Positions 1 through 4,181 of a DNA stretch of 10,924 nt are shown piece after piece; the stretch's first letter is position 1; each line of letters starts with the position of its first letter. The DNA comes from an uncultured Spirochaetaceae bacterium (lineage in GTDB: Bacteria; Spirochaetota; Spirochaetia; Treponematales; Treponemataceae), in NCBI GenBank assembly GCA_902797925.1, contig CADBUT010000061.1, positions 1-10,924 on the forward strand, written 5' to 3'. The notes beneath the pieces were generated by a model. It worked only from the letters and a program-made list of their open reading frames with translations, was not told the DNA's origin and did no database searches. The translations under genes were made by a program, and so were the position numbers.

Positions 1-636
1 AAGCCTAATTTGGCTTGGCGAAATGTAGATATCATCCGGACCCGGCAGATAATTGTTCTGCGGCGAGCGCAAGAAACCGTAGCCGTCAGGCAGGATTTCA
101 AGCGCACCGGAAGCAAAGATTATTCCGCCATGTTCTGTGTGAGCCTTCAAGATTGCAAAAATGAGCTCCTGCTTTTTCATTGAAGCTATGTCTTCTTTTA
201 ATACGCCATAGCGTTCGGCGAGCTCACGCAAATCCTGCATACCTTTGCATGTCAGCTCGTTAATCGTAAGTCTTGGCTTTGAGTCGCGGTCCTGAAATTC
301 AGCAGGAAGCTCGTTTGATGTTTCTGTATTTGTAGTTGTGTCAGATTTACTTTGGAAATTAGAACGAGAATTACGGGGTCTTACTATACGTGCCTTTGCA
401 TTCGGACTTTTTTGATAAGTACGGCGATGATACCCGCCTGAAGGTTCTGCTGCATTTTCAGCCGGTGCAGTCTTTGCTTCTGCCTGCTCTGAATCAGCAC
501 TGTTTTCTGTTTCTGGAGCAGCGGCTGTAGCTGGAACTGAAGCAGATTCTGTAAACGAATCTGTTATCTGCTCTGTTTCATCAGCAGCTTGCTCGCCCGA
601 CGTATCAATAAAACGCCGTCTTTTAATTGGTGCCAT
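1..636 (-). CDS. rho: Transcription termination factor Rho, N-terminal part (runs off the left edge)
   Basis: Rho is the hexameric RNA-dependent ATPase that ends transcription of untranslated RNA. Only the first 212 residues are present; the ATPase core lies outside the window. Residues 1-122 form a low-complexity extension: an Ala/Glu/Thr-rich acidic part, then a basic patch (HRRTYQKSPNAKARIVRPR, about residues 73-91). A Rho_N helical domain begins near residue 123 (LTINEL, then DLRELAERYGV). The cold-shock RNA-binding domain follows, with GYGFLR at 185-190 and GPDDIYISPSQIR at the edge, which is diagnostic of Rho. Escherichia coli Rho has only a few residues before Rho_N, so the extension is long. 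The ATG start is fixed by GGAG at 643-646, six bases upstream. The gene has its own promoter but also follows the bactofilin gene, with no terminator seen between them. The identification is very secure. Confidence 0.96.
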   Translation of the reverse strand, partial: MAPIKRRRFIDTSGEQAADETEQITDSFTESASVPATAAAPETENSADSEQAEAKTAPAENAAEPSGGYHRRTYQKSPNAKARIVRPRNSRSNFQSKSDTTTNTETSNELPAEFQDRDSKPRLTINELTCKGMQDLRELAERYGVLKEDIASMKKQELIFAILKAHTEHGGIIFASGALEILPDGYGFLRSPQNNYLPGPDDIYISPSQIRL

Positions 637-746
637 TACACACTCCAATAAATTTTAGATTGGCATATAAAAATATATCAATAAGTTATATTGCTTAAAA
701 AAATAAATATTTACAGGAAAAAGACGTAAATGAAATGTATAGATTT

Positions 747-775
747 AACATATCAAAACTATTCCGATATGTCAA
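747..775 (-). promoter_or_regulatory. Housekeeping-type promoter of rho
   Basis: The minus strand reads TTGACA (770-775), a 17-base spacer, then TATGTT (747-752). The -35 box is perfect and the -10 box matches 4 of 6. Transcription would start about 100 bases before the rho ATG, giving a long AU-rich leader. A perfect 7-base inverted repeat (ACATATC/GATATGT, arms 748-754 and 766-772) overlaps both boxes and could be an operator. Confidence 0.6.
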
Positions 776-785
776 CAATTCTTTT

Positions 786-1217
786 TTAGTTTTCCTCATT
801 ATCATCAGATGCAGACATAAGAACATTCTTAAAATCAGACGCTGCATAAGAAAAAATATCAAGATTCAGTTCTCTGTCAAGCATTGTCACCTTTCCGGTA
901 AAATCTACACCGTCATCAATCCGCAATTCTTTTGTCGTTATATCTCCGACAATCTTGCTGCCTGACTGCATATCGATACTTGTATTCGCATAAATATTGC
1001 CGCTCACAGAACCGTTTATCACAACAGAATCAGCCTTAATATTATCTACAACACATTTTGCTGTTTTGGCAAATTCAAGATTACCGGTAGCATCAATTGT
1101 GCCTTCGAAAGTTCCGGCAATTTCAAGATTATCAGTAAATTTCAGCACACCATAAAATTCAGTTTCTTCGCCAAAAACAGTATAATTTTTTTCTGTTTGA
1201 TCTGATGACAAATTCAT
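786..1217 (-). CDS. Bactofilin (polymer-forming cytoskeletal protein)
   Basis: This 143-residue protein belongs to the bactofilin family (DUF583/CcmA-like), which polymerises into nucleotide-independent filaments involved in cell shape, wall growth or polar organisation. After a short polar N-terminus, a single right-handed beta-helix core spans about residues 14-120. It shows the typical pattern of short hydrophobic strands alternating with Gly/Asn turns (FYGVLKFTDNLEIAGTFEG, SVVINGSVSGNIYA). The C-terminus is short and acidic (SASDDNEEN). There is no signal peptide or membrane segment, so it is cytoplasmic. Its ATG overlaps the lnt stop as ATGA, so translation is probably coupled to lnt; no strong ribosome-binding site of its own is seen. 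Bactofilins shape the helical body in some spirochaetes; that role here is an inference. Family assignment is confident. Confidence 0.9.
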   Translation of the reverse strand: MNLSSDQTEKNYTVFGEETEFYGVLKFTDNLEIAGTFEGTIDATGNLEFAKTAKCVVDNIKADSVVINGSVSGNIYANTSIDMQSGSKIVGDITTKELRIDDGVDFTGKVTMLDRELNLDIFSYAASDFKNVLMSASDDNEEN

Positions 1218-2890
1218 AATGCCTCTCTTTTGTGGTTTCTAAATATTATTCCAAAAATCAAAAAACTGATTCCTAATAATGCAAAAATAATTCCGACAAA
1301 GTCACCGCAACAAGTATAAATTGTCCGCCTTCTTGCAGGAGAAACAGGAATCTCTCCTATCAAATATGCCTTTTGAAAAGGCTCAGCCATTGCAATAACT
1401 TTTCCGTTCGGGTCAATAAATGATGTCTGCCCCGAAGCCGTAGCACGTGCCGCCGGAACTCTGTTCTCTACACATCTGAAAACAGCCATTGAAAGATGCT
1501 GATACTGGCATGCAAGACTGTTTGACCAGGCGTCATTCGATATATTTATAAACGCCTCAGCTCCATTTTTTACAAAACGCCGTCCTATATTGCCAAAAGT
1601 ATCTTCAAAGCAAATAGGAACGCCAAATTTGATGTCAGCGGCATTAAAAACAACCGCTGTATTTCCATGTTCCCACATGTGAGTGTCGCCGTTAAGCAAA
1701 AGCTCATATAATTTAGGAAAAAGCTTCTCATACGGAAAATATTCCGTGAACGGCACAAGATGCATTTTCATGTATTTCTGCGGTTCCGGCGGAATACAAT
1801 TCTTTTTTGGCGTAAAAAGCAGAGCCGAATTATAATCAATCGCTTCATACTTTCCGTTGCGCGCATAGCCCAAAACAGCATGGTCGTTTCCAATCAGAAA
1901 CGGAACATTTTCATTATCAAGGTATTTCAATAATTTTTCAACAAGTTCGAAAATTTCGCGGTTTTGTCTGTATTTGTAATGATATTCTATTCGCGGAACA
2001 AAAGCCGTTTCAGGCCAGACTACAAGCTGAATGCCGTAATCTTCTGTCAAAGCCTCATCTGAAAGCTTTTTGAGCTGCTCGTAATTATCAGAATATGCCT
2101 CTACTCCGCCGCGCCACGGGTCATTATTAGGCTGAATTAATGCAAGCTTTACTTTTTTAGCTTCAGAATAATCTACTCTGGCAAATGCGCCGTAAACAAG
2201 CGCGGCAACAAATACTGCAATCCATATAAAACACGGAATTTTATGCACAAAAAGTGCCTGTTTAATTCCAGTAAAAAAACTGCTCTTTTCATCTTCTGCG
2301 CTTTTTTTCATACCGGCTTCGTAAATAAGCTGTGCAATAATTGCAGACGGAAACGTTATAATTGCGCTTATGCCCCACACGCTGCCCCAGTCTGCATTCT
2401 GCAAAAGCAGAGAATTCTGCCACTGAGAATAGCCGGTTACACCATAATGAAAGCCGGTAAATCCGCAGGTTTTTATATATTCATATGCGCACCAGACAAC
2501 CCATTGAATAATCCAGCCGTTTTTTGGAAACAAATTAAAGGCAGCTTTTAAACATGGAAAGGCAAGCATCAGATAAATGCCATACATCGAAGAAATTACA
2601 GCAATTCCCATCGGATGAAACGCCGCAAGCCAATAAGCGTAAAGACAATAACAGCAAAAACCGTATAAAAAGCCATAAAGCCAGACAGATTTCCAGGAAG
2701 CTCTGCGGACAAGCAGAAAAACAGGGATTAAAGAAAAATATGCAATAAATGAAACGCCATTTACTGTTAAAAAATTCGGTTGAGGTAAAGCAAATAAAAT
2801 TATACCAGAGACAAGCAAAAGAATATTAAAGAAAAATTCTTTTAAGCGGAAACTCTTCCTGCAGGAAATCTCTGTCATTTGATTTTTCAA
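1214..2890 (-). CDS. lnt: Apolipoprotein N-acyltransferase
   Basis: Lnt is an inner-membrane enzyme that adds the third acyl chain to the N-terminal cysteine of lipoproteins, using phospholipid as donor. The 558-residue protein has hydrophobic segments at about 20-36, 45-61, 68-90, 95-118, 127-140, 170-191 and 220-237. A periplasmic nitrilase domain (about 245-515) follows, then a final membrane helix (about 530-549). The Glu-Lys-Cys triad is visible: E294 in VVWPETAF, K375 in YMKMHLVPFTEYFP, C427 in GVPICFED. The N-terminal layout and length suit the family. The start is TTG at 2890: AGAGG (2896-2900) lies five bases before it, whereas the in-frame ATG four codons later would be 17 bases away. 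It follows HU by 154 bases and overlaps the bactofilin gene by four bases. No convincing promoter of its own was found; only an isolated TATAAA lies upstream. Confidence 0.95.
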   Translation of the reverse strand: MKNQMTEISCRKSFRLKEFFFNILLLVSGIILFALPQPNFLTVNGVSFIAYFSLIPVFLLVRRASWKSVWLYGFLYGFCCYCLYAYWLAAFHPMGIAVISSMYGIYLMLAFPCLKAAFNLFPKNGWIIQWVVWCAYEYIKTCGFTGFHYGVTGYSQWQNSLLLQNADWGSVWGISAIITFPSAIIAQLIYEAGMKKSAEDEKSSFFTGIKQALFVHKIPCFIWIAVFVAALVYGAFARVDYSEAKKVKLALIQPNNDPWRGGVEAYSDNYEQLKKLSDEALTEDYGIQLVVWPETAFVPRIEYHYKYRQNREIFELVEKLLKYLDNENVPFLIGNDHAVLGYARNGKYEAIDYNSALLFTPKKNCIPPEPQKYMKMHLVPFTEYFPYEKLFPKLYELLLNGDTHMWEHGNTAVVFNAADIKFGVPICFEDTFGNIGRRFVKNGAEAFINISNDAWSNSLACQYQHLSMAVFRCVENRVPAARATASGQTSFIDPNGKVIAMAEPFQKAYLIGEIPVSPARRRTIYTCCGDFVGIIFALLGISFLIFGIIFRNHKREAL

Positions 2891-2999
2891 AGGAACCTCT
2901 TAAAGACAAAATTTTGAAGAAAAATATGTCTTAAAAAATTCATGAGCTGTAAATAAACAGCAGATAGTTTATTTTTTATATTTGGAAACTTGAAGAAAT

Positions 3000-3037
3000 C
3001 AGGACTCCGGATGCACATTTGTAATGCGCATCCCCTG
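3000..3037 (-). terminator. Hairpin after the HU gene, atypical terminator or RNA-processing element
   Basis: On the minus strand, GGATGC-G-CATT and AATG-T-GCATCC form an 11-bp stem with an ACA loop (3009-3033). One pair is G-U, and on the plus strand it would be an A-C mismatch, so the fold favours minus-strand RNA. CAGG/CCTG (3034-3037 and 3000-3003) can extend the base across a five-base bulge. It begins eight bases after the HU stop codon. There is no T-tract directly after it, so termination may be weak or absent. It could instead stabilise HU mRNA or set the ratio of HU to lnt transcripts. Confidence 0.4.
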
Positions 3038-3044
3038 TTGATAC

Positions 3045-3353
3045 TTATTTGTGTTTTTTAATTTTCCAGACTGTATCTTTAAGTTCTTTTCCTGGTCTGA
3101 AAATGGCAACTGAATGTGGTTCAACAGATACGAGTTCACCAGTCTTTGGATTGCGTGCTTTTGCTCTGCCTTTTCTTAGACGAACTTCAAACGAACCAAA
3201 ACCGCGTAATTCAATAGAAGAACCCGCTTTAAGAGAATCTTTGATTTTTTCAAGGAGAGAGTCTACAACTTCTTGGATTTCTTTTTTTTCAAGACTTGTA
3301 TCCAGAAAAACTGCTTCTACCAAATCAACTTTAGTTATTTTTTTCTGAGCCAT
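3045..3353 (-). CDS. HU/IHF-family DNA-binding protein
   Basis: This 102-residue basic nucleoid protein binds and bends DNA as a dimer. The family signature is intact: an N-terminal helical dimerisation part (KITKVDLVEAVF, then a Glu/Lys-rich helix to about residue 41), GFGSF at 51-55, and the DNA-binding beta arm with RNPKTGE at 67-73. Proline 69 in that motif is the family's intercalating residue. The body closes with FRPGKELKD near 85-93. It is about ten residues longer than typical HU because of a basic tail (VWKIKKHK). The ATG is preceded by GGGG at 3358-3361. The gene lies between rpsT and lnt; the rpsT terminator separates it from rpsT, so it probably has its own promoter. HU versus IHF subunit cannot be settled from the sequence alone, though a single homodimeric HU-like protein is the simplest reading. 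Confidence 0.94.
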   Translation of the reverse strand: MAQKKITKVDLVEAVFLDTSLEKKEIQEVVDSLLEKIKDSLKAGSSIELRGFGSFEVRLRKGRAKARNPKTGELVSVEPHSVAIFRPGKELKDTVWKIKKHK

Positions 3354-3372
3354 CTCAACCCCACAAAAAACG

Positions 3373-3401
3373 ATTTTGACTTAATCACAAAATTGTGACA
3401 A
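3373..3401 (-). promoter_or_regulatory. Candidate promoter of the HU gene
   Basis: The minus strand has TTGTCA (3396-3401), a 17-base spacer and CAAAAT (3373-3378), matching consensus 5/6 and 4/6. The predicted leader is only about 12-15 bases but still contains the GGGG ribosome-binding site. The spacer carries an inverted repeat listed separately. A competing -35 (TTGACC at 3418-3423) has no good -10 partner. Confidence 0.4.
3385..3398. repeat. Inverted repeat TCACAA-AA-TTGTGA inside the HU promoter
   Basis: Two perfect 6-base arms are separated by two bases, and the dyad fills most of the -35/-10 spacer of the candidate HU promoter. This is the geometry of a repressor operator. It could alternatively be a chance AT-rich dyad. 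The half-site is loosely like a CRP/FNR half-site (TGTGA), but the spacing of two bases differs from the CRP site. Confidence 0.4.
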
Positions 3402-3403
3402 AC

Positions 3404-3439
3404 AAAAAAGAATGTACGGTCAATGATAAATCATCAACC
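3404..3439 (-). terminator. Rho-independent terminator of rpsT
   Basis: Fourteen bases after the rpsT stop, the minus-strand RNA can fold GGTTGATGA against TCATTGACC (3418-3439) with two G-U pairs and a short loop. After eight bases comes a T6 tract (complement of 3404-3409). It separates rpsT from the HU gene. Confidence 0.6.
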
Positions 3440-3453
3440 GCATCAATTCTAAT

Positions 3454-3732
3454 TTACTTTGCAGCAGCAAATGAAACATTATAAAGCTTCATCATGCGTG
3501 ACTTTTTGCGTGAAACTGCATTTCTTGTAAGAATACCCTTACCTCTTGCAGTATCAAGTTCTTTGCACAACTCCTGCAATTTAGCTTTTGCCAATGCCTC
3601 ATCTTTAGCATGAACAGCTGCAACAAATTTTTTTGCACAAGTTCTTGCAGAACTCTTTGCGGCCTTGTTTCTCAAACGGCGCACTTCACTCTGCTTGTGT
3701 CTTTTCTCTACAGACTTACTTTTAAGTGCCAA
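3454..3732 (-). CDS. rpsT: 30S ribosomal protein S20
   Basis: This 92-residue basic protein of the small ribosomal subunit binds 16S rRNA. The family pattern is clear: ALKSKSVEKRHKQSE at the N-terminus, RRLRNKAAKSS, and a C-terminal helix with KGILTRNAVSRKKSRMMKLYN. Length is close to the usual 85-90. The start is TTG at 3732: GGAGGG (3739-3744) lies six bases upstream and the product then begins exactly where S20 proteins begin. The reading frame stays open upstream to about 3858, but that extension contains the gene's own promoter and resembles no S20. E. coli rpsT also starts with UUG, where the weak start takes part in autoregulation; a similar role here is an inference. The gene stands alone, with its own promoter and terminator, divergent from the small cysteine-protein gene. 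Confidence 0.95.
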   Translation of the reverse strand: MALKSKSVEKRHKQSEVRRLRNKAAKSSARTCAKKFVAAVHAKDEALAKAKLQELCKELDTARGKGILTRNAVSRKKSRMMKLYNVSFAAAK

Positions 3733-3763
3733 AGGAAACCCTCCAAACGAAAACTTGTAGACA

Positions 3764-3792
3764 ATGTTACCAAAGCTATGTTGATTAGTCAA
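3764..3792 (-). promoter_or_regulatory. Promoter of rpsT
   Basis: The minus strand reads TTGACT (3787-3792), a 17-base spacer, then TAACAT (3764-3769), matching 5/6 and 4/6. The predicted start point is about 25 bases before the TTG start codon and leaves room for the strong GGAGGG site. Its position supports the short S20 reading frame. Confidence 0.5.
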
Positions 3793-3851
3793 TAGCTCAA
3801 AACGCTTTTCCAGATAAATCATTTTAATACAAGTTTTCCAGACAGGTACAC

Positions 3852-3880
3852 TTGACATTAACGCTTATTTTATATATTTT
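3852..3880 (+). promoter_or_regulatory. Promoter of the small cysteine-protein gene
   Basis: TTGACA (3852-3857) is a perfect -35 box. With a 17-base spacer the -10 is TATTTT (3875-3880); TATATT at 3873 is a 15-base alternative. Transcription would start near 3887, about 25 bases before the ATG at 3912. It is divergent from the rpsT promoter, with about 60 bases between the two -35 boxes. Confidence 0.6.
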
Positions 3881-3911
3881 TATGCTAATATCCTTTGTTG
3901 GAGGTATGTTG

Positions 3912-4082
3912 ATGGCAGGAGCCAGTAAAAACTCTCGTACTACAGTTGCAACTCATAAATTTTTCTGTTCATGCGGCGGAGAAGTAGTAATGAAGACTTT
4001 GTTTGAAAGCGGAAAACTTAAAAATGTCGCAGAATGCACAAAATGTAAACGTGTTGAGCGTCGTCCGAAAGACTTCAAATAA
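3912..4082 (+). CDS. Small four-cysteine (zinc-ribbon-like) protein, function unknown
   Basis: This 56-residue basic protein has two cysteine pairs, FCSCGG (C19, C21) and ECTKC (C42, C45), separated by a 20-residue segment. That arrangement suggests a single zinc ribbon or knuckle. The N-terminus (ASKNSRTT) and C-terminus (KRVERRPKDFK) are strongly basic, as expected for an RNA- or ribosome-associated protein. I do not recognise the family; it does not fit L31, L33 or L36 signatures. The ATG at 3912 is chosen because GGAGG (3900-3904) is seven bases upstream; the ATG at 3906 would be one base from it. Longer in-frame starts reach back into the promoter. It has its own promoter and a strong terminator, is divergent from rpsT and convergent with the helicase gene. 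Coding status is well supported by these signals; function is unknown. Confidence 0.8.
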   Translation: MAGASKNSRTTVATHKFFCSCGGEVVMKTLFESGKLKNVAECTKCKRVERRPKDFK

Positions 4083-4128
4083 ACCGTACTTCATATCAGA
4101 AACAGATTCTGTTTCGCTGTTAGTACAC

Positions 4129-4157
4129 AAAACCGGCACTTTTCAGCCGGTTTTTTT
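4129..4157 (+). terminator. Strong rho-independent terminator between convergent genes
   Basis: AAAACCGGC (4129-4137) pairs with GCCGGTTTT (4146-4154) around an 8-base loop, and a T7 run spans 4151-4157. It ends the plus-strand small gene. On the opposite strand the same stem is followed by TTTTG, so it may also stop helicase-gene transcripts, whose stop codon is 25 bases away. A second hairpin (GAAACAG-ATT-CTGTTTC, 4099-4115) lies just before it on the plus strand. Confidence 0.88.
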
Positions 4158-4181
4158 ATTTTAAAGCCGGCTCATACTGTG

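Noticed and set aside
735..965. Open frame on the plus strand opposite the rho promoter and bactofilin end
   Set aside because: It overlaps a firm bactofilin gene and the rho promoter, has no ribosome-binding site and gives a composition unlike a real protein.
2876..2890. ATG at codon 5 of lnt as the start
   Set aside because: The only ribosome-binding site is 17 bases away from it but five bases from the TTG at 2890.
2946..2961. GCTGT/ACAGC hairpin followed by T6 before lnt as a terminator
   Set aside because: The stem is only five pairs and the T-run is separated by seven bases, so it is too weak to call.
3049..3348. 99-codon plus-strand frame opposite the HU gene
   Set aside because: It mirrors the HU reading frame almost exactly; the HU product has all its family motifs and this one has none.
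3852..3911. Longer N-terminus for the small four-cysteine protein, giving a hydrophobic leader
   Set aside because: The upstream codons cover the TTGACA and -10 boxes, and GGAGG is placed for the ATG at 3912. The apparent hydrophobic leader is translated promoter DNA.
3912..4082. Identification of the small protein as ribosomal protein L31 or L33
   Set aside because: Size and cysteines tempted this call, but the characteristic L31 (HPxY, TxxCxCG) and L33 sequences are absent.
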